Part shown: piece by piece, positions 1 through 9,683 of the stretch | Numbering within the stretch: the first letter of the stretch is position 1 | Layout: the number at the start of each line of letters is the position of its first letter | Source: Archaeoglobaceae archaeon | GTDB lineage: Archaea > Halobacteriota > Archaeoglobi > Archaeoglobales > Archaeoglobaceae | Assembly (NCBI GenBank): GCA_027064525.1 | Contig: JAMOPJ010000052.1 | Span: forward strand, 1 to 64,000 | Reading direction: 5' to 3' | Length of the DNA stretch: 64,000 bases | Translations under genes and position numbers: made by a program | Notes under the pieces: generated by a model | What the model was told of the DNA's origin: nothing | What the model saw: only the letters and a program-made list of their open reading frames with translations | Databases searched by the model: none

Positions 1-689
1 TAGATGATGACTGTATAGCGGATAGATATTGGATAGAAAATCTTGTTAAAGCTTTCGATAGTAGAGATGTAGGTGGAGTAGGTGGTAAAATCATACCCTT
101 CAGACAGGAAACACTTATAGAAAGATTCGCGAATAACTACTTTAATCAGGAGTATCTGATTAAAACACAGTCCTTTGTCATAGGTTGTAACATGGCTTAC
201 AGGAAGGATGTATTAGAGCTTGTAAACGGTTTCGATGAACTATTTAAGTATGGTGCTGACGACAATGACATTGGTTTCAGAGTAAGATTGAAAGGTTACA
301 GGCTGAGGTATGCACCAGATGCTATAGTTTACCACAAGCATAGGACAACTTTTAGGGGTTTACTCAAACAGCAGTATCACTATGGTAGGGGTCACGCCAA
401 GTTGGGTAAAAAATACGTAAATTATCCCAAATGGCAATTGGCAACATCTATCGGTGCTAAAGTCGTGTGGATCGTAGCTTCGATGCCCTTATCGATATTT
501 GATAGAAACAGGCTAACCTTTAAAGCTCTCAGTATCGTTAGCTCGATATCCTTTCTTCTTGGATTGATCAATGGTATCCTTTTCGAGAAATATCCCGAAG
601 ATAGAAAGATACACGACGATCTCAGCTTTTTGCAAGATTACATCAAAAAGACAAATATTATAGGAAAAATCAAATCAAAGATCAAGTGA
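1..689 (+). CDS. Family 2 glycosyltransferase, C-terminal part (5' truncated by window edge)
   Basis: The reading frame is open from the left edge (first full codon at base 3), so the start lies outside the window. The visible part begins with an Asp-Asp-Asp-Cys run that fits the metal-binding DxD motif of GT-A fold enzymes. It then has a GADDNDIGFRVRLKGY segment matching the acidic acceptor-side motif of GT2 enzymes, then His-rich and basic stretches and one or two hydrophobic segments near the C-terminus. The role inferred from the family is sugar transfer from a nucleotide sugar to a lipid-linked or surface glycan at the cytoplasmic face of the membrane. The next glycosyltransferase starts on its stop codon (GTGA overlap), so the two are probably cotranscribed. 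The acceptor and sugar cannot be read from sequence. Confidence 0.85.
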   Translation, partial: DDDCIADRYWIENLVKAFDSRDVGGVGGKIIPFRQETLIERFANNYFNQEYLIKTQSFVIGCNMAYRKDVLELVNGFDELFKYGADDNDIGFRVRLKGYRLRYAPDAIVYHKHRTTFRGLLKQQYHYGRGHAKLGKKYVNYPKWQLATSIGAKVVWIVASMPLSIFDRNRLTFKALSIVSSISFLLGLINGILFEKYPEDRKIHDDLSFLQDYIKKTNIIGKIKSKIK

Positions 690-1612
690 TAATCATGCCT
701 GCGGTATCGATCGTAATCCCCACACACAACAGATCGAAATACTTAAGAAAGGCCATAGCTAGCGTTCTCGATCAAACCTTCGACGACTTCGAACTCATCG
801 TAGTGGACGAAGCTTCAACTGACGATACTAAAGAAATAGTTGAAGATCTCATGAAAAGAGATAAGAGAATAAAATATTTAAGATATGAAATAAATTCTAA
901 AAAACCTTCAGTTGCGAGAAATAGGGGAATTGTTGTGTCAAAAGGCGAGTATCTTGCGTTTTTAGATGACGACGACGTATGGCTTCCAAAAAAGCTCGAA
1001 ATGCAGATAGAGTTGGCCGAAAAATACGACTTAGACCTGATAGGTTGTAACTATCTCTTGGTGGACGAAAGGGATAACGAGGTAGGCAGGGTTGTCTTTC
1101 CGGAATGGATAAAAGACAACTTACTAGGAGCTTTAATGAAAGGCGTATTCTATCCCAACTTAAGCGGATTGATGATTAGGAGAGATGCGATAGAGTATGT
1201 CGGATTAATAGACGAAAATCTGACGTGGGGAGAGGACTTAGAGCTCGTGATCAGGTTGATCAGGAATAATGCTAAGTTCGACTTTGTTAGGGATTTCTGT
1301 TTCAAATACACCGTTCATACGAACAGGGTTTCCACGAGACTCAATTGGATAAACAAAGCGAGAGACTACGAATACATCGCCAAGAAGCATTGGGATTTTC
1401 TGAGAAATCATCCACAAGAGTTCAGCGAACTACTGAGATGGATCGCGAGGGCATACTGCTACGGAGGATCGATCGAGAAAGGCAGAAGATACTTTAGAGA
1501 GTCCATCAGAATGAACCCGAAGAATTACAAGAGTCTCGTAAGTTACTTGTTCTCCTACATAGGTTTTGAAAGGTTTTCGAAGATCTACAGACTCCTCACG
1601 TCTCGATCCTAA
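686..1612 (+). CDS. Family 2 glycosyltransferase
   Basis: 308 aa. The N-terminus carries the canonical GT2 opening (VSIVIPTHNRSKYL), a nucleotide-binding VVDEASTDDT segment and a DDDD acidic cluster near residue 95 fitting DxD; the rest is a helical C-terminal domain without clear membrane spans. The start is taken as the GTG at 686, overlapping the previous stop (translational coupling); an ATG three codons on (695) is an equally plausible start. It lies in a surface glycan locus, so the inferred role is adding a sugar to an N-glycan or surface polysaccharide. Its 3' end overlaps the convergent gene on the other strand by 17 bases. Donor and acceptor are unknown. Confidence 0.88.
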   Translation: MIIMPAVSIVIPTHNRSKYLRKAIASVLDQTFDDFELIVVDEASTDDTKEIVEDLMKRDKRIKYLRYEINSKKPSVARNRGIVVSKGEYLAFLDDDDVWLPKKLEMQIELAEKYDLDLIGCNYLLVDERDNEVGRVVFPEWIKDNLLGALMKGVFYPNLSGLMIRRDAIEYVGLIDENLTWGEDLELVIRLIRNNAKFDFVRDFCFKYTVHTNRVSTRLNWINKARDYEYIAKKHWDFLRNHPQEFSELLRWIARAYCYGGSIEKGRRYFRESIRMNPKNYKSLVSYLFSYIGFERFSKIYRLLTSRS

Positions 1613-4600
1613 TCGTTCTAACACCATGCGGTGGAACGTCCGTAGAAACGTAGGCCAATATTCTCTTCCCTTCCCTGATCACCTTAACGATCTTACCTCC
1701 CATGACGGTTTTGGGTCTTTTGTCGAGTTTGACAGTCAAAGCTAGTCCGTCCAACTTGTCCTCGCCATCGTTGTATATCTTAATGGTAACGTTGCTGGAT
1801 CCAACTGAGATGTTCAACCTGACATTATCCAACTTCAGAGTATACTCTGCTATTCTTTCCGGATCCACGAAAGTGTATCCCCTACTCTTAGCATAAGCCA
1901 CTATGCTTTTGATATCGCCGTCATATTTGAACAACACGTCGGGATCCCACCTGAATATCAAAATGCCGTTCGATTTGCCGGCAGCATCTACGACCCTAAT
2001 TGCATCTCTCATGTCGAACTTCTTCGTGTTCTTCGTTAGCATCGGCGAAGAAACGGGAAGCAAGACGATTCCACTCGATCTGTTGTGCATCCACAAAATC
2101 TTCGGCAGTCTGTATCCTTCTTCATACAGATATTCGAACGGTTTGGGTATGTTCTTTCCGATCACATAATCGACGCCCTTTCTCTCCAACGTATCGAGGA
2201 GTCTTTCGTTCGGAATGCCCTTCAGATATACACCTTTCGCAGACACGTTCACCTTATCGATCGTGAATATAACCTTCACGTTGGAAGGTAATCGATCTTT
2301 TGGAATTTCCTTATCCGTAACCAAAACGTATTCATCGATACCGAGCTTCTTCAAATCCTTCAGGCGTTCGATAATCTTCGAATTCAAGTCATCAGCCTTT
2401 CCAAGCACTATCATCGGCAGAATACCCGACGGATACGGATATATCTTAACAGTCGTGCTGTTCTCTATCCTACTTTTTGCTTCCTTGAACTTCCCCAATC
2501 CAAACCATTGCGTTATCTTCACGCTCTCTTCTGGAAATACGTTGTAGTGTGTGAGGTATATTCTAACGAGAGCGTAGCCTTCGTAACCTATGAGACCTTT
2601 ATACAGCACCTTTGCCGGATAGGCGGATGTTGGTTCGAACTCTATTAAGATTCCTCCGTTTCCAGCGCCGTAAATGTATATCCATTTGAACTTCTTGTCC
2701 TTTATCAGGGAGTAATCTTGATTGGGGTATATCGTTCTGTATATAGTTTTGCCGCAACCGCCGAACTTGAAGTTCGTTGCGAGGAGAGTGAGGTCGTCCG
2801 CGAACTCGACTGAGATAACATCCGGCAGATCGTTGTGTATCTCGATTGTCCTCTTGAACGCCTTCTCGAAGAACTCGTAGGTGACCTCGATATCGGCTAT
2901 CGTGGATCCGTTCTTGTTCTTAAGCGATCCCCTATACACGACAACGTTCTTACCAAGTATAACTTCGTCAAACTTCACGTCCTCGTCGAGAACGTAGAAG
3001 TAGTTGTCCTTCCAACCGTGAATCGAAACGAACAGATACTCCTCACCGTCTCCAAAGTAATTGTTTGTTAGGTTCCCAAGATAGAGGATCTTCGGTTTTC
3101 CTTTACTGATCCTAACCTTATAATAATCTGTTTGGACCAAAAACGATGTTCCAGCGTCCTTTGCGATCGGTTCTTTGCCGTAAACGATTTTTGTGGAGAG
3201 GTCGACTCTCTTCGTCGGTGAGGGAATATATTTATACATCTCAAAAAGATCTTTTGATGTCGAAACATATATCTTATCCAGAGCTGGGTTCTCGTCCATC
3301 TTTAGCTCGCTGGGTTTTTCCTTATACATCTTGAACGTCCTCTTGGAAACTATATAGTATTTTACGCCGAACGTCGAGTAGAGATCCGTCAAGGGTTCCA
3401 CTTTCGTGGTGAAATGGGCTTCGTGTAAATCCCTGTAGAACCTGACGGTTTCCGATCCGGCACTTACAGTGGTCGTTTCTGGTGGTATCTTATCACCGTA
3501 AACGAAGATTCTGTCGCCGTATGCCCCTCCAGTGGCGCCTTCGTTGGGGCTACCTACCTTCGACAGCCAAGATAGTCCCTCCCTTTCGTATTGACTCAAG
3601 CCTATCTTCGGGAAATACACGTAGTTGCCTAATATCGGTATAATCAGCACCTGAACGAAGAACAGAAATGCGAGAATTGATATCACCGCTTTTTTAAGAA
3701 GCATGGATCTTTTTGAACTCCTGATCCTATTTTCGAGGACGTAGAATCCTTGTGCGGCTATTATTGGCAGGATTATGTAGAAGTAATGTAACTCCCTCAA
3801 CCCTCTCGGTCCGGCGACGTATGCGGAAGGTATCAGAACTATCATCAGCGACAGCAGTAGCGAACGAATCCTCTTGTCAACTTTGAAGCCCCCTATCACA
3901 CCGAGCGCTACGTAGATCGGGTTGAGCCATATTACCCAGAAGGGTGGGCTGTGCGGTAGTCTGCTGACTCCAAGAGGAGCGGAACCCAAAAAGACCTCGC
4001 GCAATCTCTTGAGCCATCGTCTGATCCCATCCAAACTTATAAACGTCAGCAGATACGAAAATAGATAAATCGTCGATATTATATATATATAATATATAAT
4101 ATTGTTTTTGATGAATATCTCCGAATACAGGTTCTCTGAAATCTCGTTGAAGATTGTCCAATGGGTCAGCTTGGTGAACAGTTTTCCTATGGACAGTATG
4201 AAAGTCCCCTTGTCGATATACTGTTCGTTTATCCAAGGTGTGGCTGTCACGACTATGTGATATGATGTGAACAACATCACGAGGGCCAAGATCGTATCGA
4301 CGTTTACTCTCTTATCGATCGACGAGCTGATCAAAGAGTAGATTATGAAGAAGCTCAGCAAAAATATCGTCGTTCCCGTGTGTGATAGAGTTATCGTAAA
4401 AATCGTTATGAACATCAGGAGGTATTTTCTAATCGCATTTGTTTCGTAAAATAGAATGTAGAGTAGAAAAATCACAATACTCGAGAAGAACATTGATGGT
4501 GAGTAATTGACTATTCCCAGCGTTTCGTAGGGTATGGACAGGAGCATGACGAGCGATAGCAGTGCATACCTCTCTCTATTCTTCACGTTTAGCGATCGCA

Positions 4601-4997
4601 TGGCGAACTTGTAATACACTACCAACAGCACGCACAGGCTGATGGTGGGCACGATGACCGACGCCTTTATCAGTCCAATTTGAGTGATCTTGACGACCAC
4701 AGACGTGAGCAGCCACAATCCATACGGATAATTTAAACCCATATGGAAACAAAGTTTTTTGCAAATATCATAAAAATTATATATTGAATTAGATTTACCC
4801 ATTATTTTCGTGTAGACGAGGTGTGTGTAAACGTCGCTGCCATGTGGAATTCTATATATTATTGTTGGAATTAATAAACAAATTAATACTATGTAGAAAA
4901 TGAGAATGTGCCAATAAGTTAAATTTGATAGTATATATGATTTTATTACATAATATGTATTTTTTATATTTATTTGAAAACGTTGTGTAAGTTCCAT
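1596..4997 (-). CDS. Large multi-pass membrane protein, GT-C-like N-terminal half with extracytoplasmic C-terminal half
   Basis: 1133 aa. Residues about 25-460 contain a long series of hydrophobic helices (I judge around ten to thirteen). After the first helix comes HGSDVYTHLVY, resembling the acidic loop motif after TM1 in GT-C glycosyltransferases. The remaining ~670 residues are mostly beta-rich and lie outside the membrane if the topology is GT-C-like; the end looks like an Ig-like domain. By family analogy it would move a sugar from a lipid-linked donor onto a surface polymer, but I recognise no named family and the call rests on architecture and neighbours. The start is the ATG at 4997; the 5' coding region is noticeably AT-rich compared with the rest. 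It is transcribed against the flanking glycosyltransferases. It could instead be a transporter or a polymer-modifying protein. Confidence 0.7.
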   Translation of the reverse strand: MELTQRFQINIKNTYYVIKSYILSNLTYWHILIFYIVLICLLIPTIIYRIPHGSDVYTHLVYTKIMGKSNSIYNFYDICKKLCFHMGLNYPYGLWLLTSVVVKITQIGLIKASVIVPTISLCVLLVVYYKFAMRSLNVKNRERYALLSLVMLLSIPYETLGIVNYSPSMFFSSIVIFLLYILFYETNAIRKYLLMFITIFTITLSHTGTTIFLLSFFIIYSLISSSIDKRVNVDTILALVMLFTSYHIVVTATPWINEQYIDKGTFILSIGKLFTKLTHWTIFNEISENLYSEIFIKNNIIYYIYIISTIYLFSYLLTFISLDGIRRWLKRLREVFLGSAPLGVSRLPHSPPFWVIWLNPIYVALGVIGGFKVDKRIRSLLLSLMIVLIPSAYVAGPRGLRELHYFYIILPIIAAQGFYVLENRIRSSKRSMLLKKAVISILAFLFFVQVLIIPILGNYVYFPKIGLSQYEREGLSWLSKVGSPNEGATGGAYGDRIFVYGDKIPPETTTVSAGSETVRFYRDLHEAHFTTKVEPLTDLYSTFGVKYYIVSKRTFKMYKEKPSELKMDENPALDKIYVSTSKDLFEMYKYIPSPTKRVDLSTKIVYGKEPIAKDAGTSFLVQTDYYKVRISKGKPKILYLGNLTNNYFGDGEEYLFVSIHGWKDNYFYVLDEDVKFDEVILGKNVVVYRGSLKNKNGSTIADIEVTYEFFEKAFKRTIEIHNDLPDVISVEFADDLTLLATNFKFGGCGKTIYRTIYPNQDYSLIKDKKFKWIYIYGAGNGGILIEFEPTSAYPAKVLYKGLIGYEGYALVRIYLTHYNVFPEESVKITQWFGLGKFKEAKSRIENSTTVKIYPYPSGILPMIVLGKADDLNSKIIERLKDLKKLGIDEYVLVTDKEIPKDRLPSNVKVIFTIDKVNVSAKGVYLKGIPNERLLDTLERKGVDYVIGKNIPKPFEYLYEEGYRLPKILWMHNRSSGIVLLPVSSPMLTKNTKKFDMRDAIRVVDAAGKSNGILIFRWDPDVLFKYDGDIKSIVAYAKSRGYTFVDPERIAEYTLKLDNVRLNISVGSSNVTIKIYNDGEDKLDGLALTVKLDKRPKTVMGGKIVKVIREGKRILAYVSTDVPPHGVRTIRIET

Positions 4998-5054
4998 TAC
5001 GTTAGTCGTTAAAGATAAAGCTTAAAAACGTTTTGTGTGCTAGGGTGGTCAATT

Positions 5055-6227
5055 ATGAAAGTTTTAATCGTTACAAATTGGTATCCAACGGAGAGAAATC
5101 CTGTAGCTGGTGTTTTTGTTAAGGAATTCGCCGAGGCGGTGTCTAAGTATTGCGATGTCGTAGTTTTGCATCCCGAACCCTCAGAAAATGTAAAAATGTT
5201 TAAAATAAGAAAAACTAGTAATAATTTTAAAGTCATCAAGCTGATGTATAGGGCTATCGGTTCCAGTTCGCTTTCCTATGTTCTCTCGTCGTTTTTGGCG
5301 ATATTGTGGATGGTGAAAAACATCAAGAAATTCGCTCCAGATGTCATTCACGCTCATAACTATTTAGCTGCTGTGTGGGCGATTATCGCTGGAAGAATAT
5401 ACGGGATTCCGGTAATAATAACCGAACACGGACTCCACAAGGAAGGAGATGACTATAAGGATTACCTCCTAAAAAGTGTTAGATTGAAAATCAAAAATTT
5501 CATTGCAAAAATAATATTTAACAGTGCTGATTATCTGATCTTCGTCAGTCGTGCATCGAGAGATCATATATCTCAAACTTTGGGAGTTTTAAAACCAAAT
5601 AGCGTTATCTCCAATGTTCTCAATGAAAACTTTTTAAAGATTAAAAAAATTATAAGTAATAATTATAATAATAAAAAGATCATATTGTTCATAGGAGGTT
5701 TGAATCCACGTAAAGGTGTGAACTATCTTTTAGAGGCTGCTAAGATACTAAAGAGGAGGAGGTCAGATTTCATAATTAAGATCGTTGGATATGGACCATT
5801 TGAAGGGAAATATAGGAAACTGGCCAAAGAGTTAGGCGTAGATGATGTAGTAGAGTTCCTTGGTAGAGTCAACGACAACATTAAAATAGAGCTACTGAAG
5901 AGCTGTGACGTGTTTGTCCTACCATCTCTGTTTGAAAATTTCGGTATAGTTCTAATAGAAGCCATGGCATGCGGAAAACCCGTGGTGACGACCTCGAGCG
6001 GGGGACAAGTCGAATTCGTAAACGATCGTTGCGGTAAAATCGTCCCACCGAAAGATCCCTTGGCACTCGCAAATGCCATAGAGGATGTTCTCGAAAATTT
6101 GGATAGATACTCCAATAAAGAGATATCATATTACGTTAAAAAGATGTTTAATCCAATAACTGTTGGTAAAATGATTTATAAGACATACAAACAAGTTATT
6201 TACTCCTTTAATAATAATAAAAAATAA
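5055..6227 (+). CDS. GT4-type glycosyltransferase (GT-B fold)
   Basis: 390 aa. The start is the ATG at 5055, six bases after a GGGTGG-type ribosome site; the frame is open to a GTG at 5037 but that would bury the ribosome site. N-terminal Rossmann domain begins MKVLIVTNWYPTERNPVAG with the glycine-containing loop of GT4 enzymes. The C-terminal domain has LFIGGLNPRKGVNYLLEAA and the donor-binding E-x7-E segment (LFENFGIVLIEAMACGKPVV). The likely role is retaining transfer of a sugar from a nucleotide sugar to a membrane lipid or glycan. The coding sequence between about 5150 and 5700 is AT-rich relative to neighbours, which may mark horizontal transfer of glycan genes. Specificity cannot be inferred. 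Confidence 0.9.
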   Translation: MKVLIVTNWYPTERNPVAGVFVKEFAEAVSKYCDVVVLHPEPSENVKMFKIRKTSNNFKVIKLMYRAIGSSSLSYVLSSFLAILWMVKNIKKFAPDVIHAHNYLAAVWAIIAGRIYGIPVIITEHGLHKEGDDYKDYLLKSVRLKIKNFIAKIIFNSADYLIFVSRASRDHISQTLGVLKPNSVISNVLNENFLKIKKIISNNYNNKKIILFIGGLNPRKGVNYLLEAAKILKRRRSDFIIKIVGYGPFEGKYRKLAKELGVDDVVEFLGRVNDNIKIELLKSCDVFVLPSLFENFGIVLIEAMACGKPVVTTSSGGQVEFVNDRCGKIVPPKDPLALANAIEDVLENLDRYSNKEISYYVKKMFNPITVGKMIYKTYKQVIYSFNNNKK

Positions 6228-6277
6228 AATATTTAGACCAAAAATTTTTTATGCTCATCATTACAACTATTATCAGT

Positions 6278-9200
6278 ATGAGGTGGAGTAGGTCATTTGG
6301 ATTATTATTAATGATAATAATGCTCATCAGTATCACTTGGGTATCACTGGCGTCGGCATCCGATGAGAGCATCAGCGTCGCTGGTCATTGGCCGTTCGGA
6401 CCAATGTGGAGAGTAAAAACGGACGATAAATACATCTACGTTGCTGCGGGAGCAGAGATAAGGGTGTATAAGCAACCTCATTTGGATCCCAATCTAATCC
6501 CAGAAAAGCCAAAGGTGTTTACATACGAACCATACAGCAAGGTCTATGCTGGAACGAGAATAACGAGTTTTGAGATCAGTGGAGACTATCTATACGTAGT
6601 TACAGAAGATAGGTTCGAGATCTTCGACATAAGCGACTTGAAGAATCCAGTTAAGGTTGCTGAAATCTATCCGCCCAGCGAGATATACATAGGTCCGCTT
6701 GGAGGATTGGCTATTGTGAACGACAGCGTTGCCTATATTGGTGATTACCGTTACGGTGGCATCTGGATAGTCGACATTAAGGACAAGTATCATCCCAAGA
6801 CCATAGGAACGATAAAAGGTCCGAGTGGCGTTCTGGCAATACTCGGAAAATACATGTATGCCACCAGGGACAAGACCATCTGGATATACGACATCTCCAA
6901 TCCAACCTCACCGGTCAAGGTAAATAAAATAACGCTCAAGTTTTCAAACTACATCAGCGGATTTGCGAGATACGGTAACTATGCTTATGTAGTCGATTAC
7001 TACACGGGTATAGGGATACTAAACATTTCCAACGTGACCAATCCGGTTATGATCAAAAAGATCACGGGGTTTACAGCAGTTAGAACGAAGGTGGTCGGAA
7101 ATTTACTTTTTGTGGCAACACGTTACGAGGACTTCAGAATATACAACATCTCTGATCCTGAGAATCCTAAATTCATAGCTAAGGCGAGTGGGGGTGTGCC
7201 GGGATACACTGAAGACATAGCGATTTCAGGGAACTATGTATACGTCGTAGCATCGACGTATGGATTGAAGATATTCGGCATATCTGACATTTCAAAGCCG
7301 AAGTATAAGGGTGCTATAAAGTCGAACGATGTCAGAGCGATAGCATACGTCGACGGATACTTGGTGTCCGGTGGAGACTACGGAATATGGGTCGTCGACA
7401 TATCCAACCCGGCACAGCCGAAGGAAGTAACATATCTCGACAACTGCGGGAGAGTTACGGCAATCAAGAAGATAGATCACTACCTGTATTTGGAGGGATC
7501 GTGGGGTTATGCTATCGTAATAGTGGACATCTCAGATATAACACATCCAAAGATAGTGAAGAAGATAGTGTCCGTAGGTCCTAACGAGCCGAGGGTTGGA
7601 TACGGAGGATATTACGACGGCAAGTATTGGTATACTATATCAGCCGATTGGAAGAATTTCGTCGTCGTTAACGTCTCTGATCCCTTAAATCCGAAGATAG
7701 TTGGCAGAGCATCGATTGGTGGTAGAGCGGCGGGTAAAATAGACAATTACGTCTTGCTATCCACAAGTAAAGGTGTGTATGTGATAAACGTCTCAGATCC
7801 CACCAATCCGATTGTGGAAGCTCATCCCATAACATCTGGTAAGATAGCGTCGGTGCTGGGAACCCTCGTTGCGATAGACAAGGGATCGTATCTGGAACTC
7901 TACGACTTCTCAAATCCATTGAGGCCTGCAAATCTTTCCAAGATATCTACAGGTGGTAGCCCGGGTAGTGTAAGGATGCTCGGGAACTACTTGGTGGCGC
8001 ACTTTAACACCCTAAAACTATACGACATAAGCGATCCGAAACATCCGAAGAAGGTCTTGGAGTTCAACTTCCACAAGAACCCGTTGTTCTACTCGGCATA
8101 CACGGGGAGAGGTGGCATAATTCCATATGAAGACAACAAGCTGATAGTCGCCAAGCAATATGAGGGAATCTACATACTGCAACTATCGACTACACCCGAC
8201 ACGATTCCTCCTGTTATAAGCGATGTCAAAGTAATGAACATTACAGCTACCACAGTCGTGATAACTTGGAAGACCGATGAGTTATCGGATAGCTTGGTCA
8301 AATACGGATTGAAACCCGGAAGCTACGACCATCAGATATATGACAAGACCTTGACTGTAAATCACAGAATGAAGCTCTCAAACCTAAGTCCAAATACCAC
8401 ATATTACTTCGTCGTAGGTTCGAAGGATCAGAGCGGAAATTACAACGAAAGCTCAGAGCACTCGTTCACGACATCGAGCGGTAAGATAGACACGACTTCA
8501 CCAACTACAACATACAAGATAACACCCGAGCCGAACGAGAGGGGATGGATAAACGTAACGCCAGTAACGGTGACCTTCTTTCGCAGTGACGACAGTGGGA
8601 TTGCTTACACTAACTATTCTACTGATTCGAAGAATTGGAAGAAGGTAGAAGGCGAGAATCCGTTCAACGTTACGCTACACAATACAACGACGATATGGTT
8701 CTACTCCGTCGATGTGAACGGAAACGTGGAGCCTGTAAAGAGCGTAACCGTAAAGATAGACTGCAACCCACCTGAGATCTACGATATCAGCGTATATACT
8801 TGCAAGGATTCGGTTAAAATATCTTGGAAGACCAACGAAACTACGGTCGGTATGGTAAGGTATGGTAGTAAATCTGGAGATTACGATCATGAAGTTTCCG
8901 ACCCGACGTTTGCCAAGCACCACACGGTGAGATTAACGAATCTAACTATGGGAACATATTACTTCGTAATCGTGAGCATAGACGAAGCTGGAAACTCTGC
9001 TCAAAGCGAGGAGATGAAATTCACTATAGGAAATTCATCCAGCAGAAATTCATCCACCGTCGATCTTGAGTTCAGCCCGAAGGTCAGGGTGCTCAAGGTC
9101 GATTGGGTTAAGGAGATAACCCTGAAGCTTAACAAAGCACCCAACGGTCTATCTGGCTATAACATCACGGTAAGTGTTGAGAATTCATCGATAGCTGAAA

Positions 9201-9682
9201 TAGAATCGGTAGAGTTTCCAGATTGGGCAACTCTACACGACAACTCTACTCTTCCTTCAAGCACAGTTTGGATTAAAGCAGTAGACTTGAACGACAGCGT
9301 TAGACCTAACGCCAAGAACGTTGAAGTTGTAACTGTAAAGATCAGAGGTAAGGCCGCTGGGAGAACGAAGATAACAATAACGACGTATAGAATAGACGAT
9401 GACAACGGAAATCCGATCAGCCTGAACACCACCGAGTGCAAGGTTATGGTAGTTCCACTTCCACCCTTGCCAAAGTGCAACGATCCACCGACAGATCCTA
9501 ATGGAGATGGTGTTTACGAGGATCTTAATGGAAACATGAAGATCGACTTCGACGATGTTGTCAAATACTTCAAGTTCATGTATTGGATAGAGAAGAACTA
9601 TCCGGCTAAGTTCATTGATATAAACAAGAACGGCAGGATAGACTTCGACGACATAGTGAAGTTGTTCAAGGAGGTGAGTTAA
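6278..9682 (+). CDS. Secreted LVIVD-propeller / fibronectin III / cohesin / dockerin protein
   Basis: 1134 aa from the ATG at 6278, which gives a normal signal peptide (MRWSRS followed by a hydrophobic core ending near SLASA); an in-frame ATG at 6251 is possible. About twelve LVIVD-type repeats of the form IxDISDxxNPxxV lie at residues ~112-595 and should form one or two beta-propellers. Then come a fibronectin III-like domain (~643-733), an Ig-like domain (~737-828), a second fibronectin III-like domain (~829-918), a cohesin domain (~927-1061) and a C-terminal dockerin with two calcium-binding loops (DPNGDGVYEDLNGN and DINKNGRIDFDD). Family knowledge: dockerins bind cohesins tightly, so the protein could bind its neighbour's cohesin or self-assemble at the cell surface. 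A. fulgidus has an adjacent pair of cohesin-bearing proteins. The next gene follows after one base with a GGAGGTGA ribosome site, so they form an operon. Confidence 0.9.
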   Translation: MRWSRSFGLLLMIIMLISITWVSLASASDESISVAGHWPFGPMWRVKTDDKYIYVAAGAEIRVYKQPHLDPNLIPEKPKVFTYEPYSKVYAGTRITSFEISGDYLYVVTEDRFEIFDISDLKNPVKVAEIYPPSEIYIGPLGGLAIVNDSVAYIGDYRYGGIWIVDIKDKYHPKTIGTIKGPSGVLAILGKYMYATRDKTIWIYDISNPTSPVKVNKITLKFSNYISGFARYGNYAYVVDYYTGIGILNISNVTNPVMIKKITGFTAVRTKVVGNLLFVATRYEDFRIYNISDPENPKFIAKASGGVPGYTEDIAISGNYVYVVASTYGLKIFGISDISKPKYKGAIKSNDVRAIAYVDGYLVSGGDYGIWVVDISNPAQPKEVTYLDNCGRVTAIKKIDHYLYLEGSWGYAIVIVDISDITHPKIVKKIVSVGPNEPRVGYGGYYDGKYWYTISADWKNFVVVNVSDPLNPKIVGRASIGGRAAGKIDNYVLLSTSKGVYVINVSDPTNPIVEAHPITSGKIASVLGTLVAIDKGSYLELYDFSNPLRPANLSKISTGGSPGSVRMLGNYLVAHFNTLKLYDISDPKHPKKVLEFNFHKNPLFYSAYTGRGGIIPYEDNKLIVAKQYEGIYILQLSTTPDTIPPVISDVKVMNITATTVVITWKTDELSDSLVKYGLKPGSYDHQIYDKTLTVNHRMKLSNLSPNTTYYFVVGSKDQSGNYNESSEHSFTTSSGKIDTTSPTTTYKITPEPNERGWINVTPVTVTFFRSDDSGIAYTNYSTDSKNWKKVEGENPFNVTLHNTTTIWFYSVDVNGNVEPVKSVTVKIDCNPPEIYDISVYTCKDSVKISWKTNETTVGMVRYGSKSGDYDHEVSDPTFAKHHTVRLTNLTMGTYYFVIVSIDEAGNSAQSEEMKFTIGNSSSRNSSTVDLEFSPKVRVLKVDWVKEITLKLNKAPNGLSGYNITVSVENSSIAEIESVEFPDWATLHDNSTLPSSTVWIKAVDLNDSVRPNAKNVEVVTVKIRGKAAGRTKITITTYRIDDDNGNPISLNTTECKVMVVPLPPLPKCNDPPTDPNGDGVYEDLNGNMKIDFDDVVKYFKFMYWIEKNYPAKFIDINKNGRIDFDDIVKLFKEVS
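9137..9294 (+). repeat. 158-bp perfect direct repeat, copy 1 (inside cohesin domain)
   Basis: These 158 bases are identical, base for base, to 9807-9964, offset by 670. Both copies encode the same part of a cohesin domain in the same reading frame (from APNGLSGYNITV to KAVDLNE/D). Similarity drops abruptly outside the repeat, although the flanking protein sequence remains homologous. Confidence 0.97.
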
Positions 9683-9683
9683 A

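Noticed and set aside
4079-4105. AT-rich near-palindrome of TATA repeats as a regulatory element
   Set aside because: It lies well inside the coding sequence of the large membrane protein (codes for Tyr/Ile) and has no nearby start.
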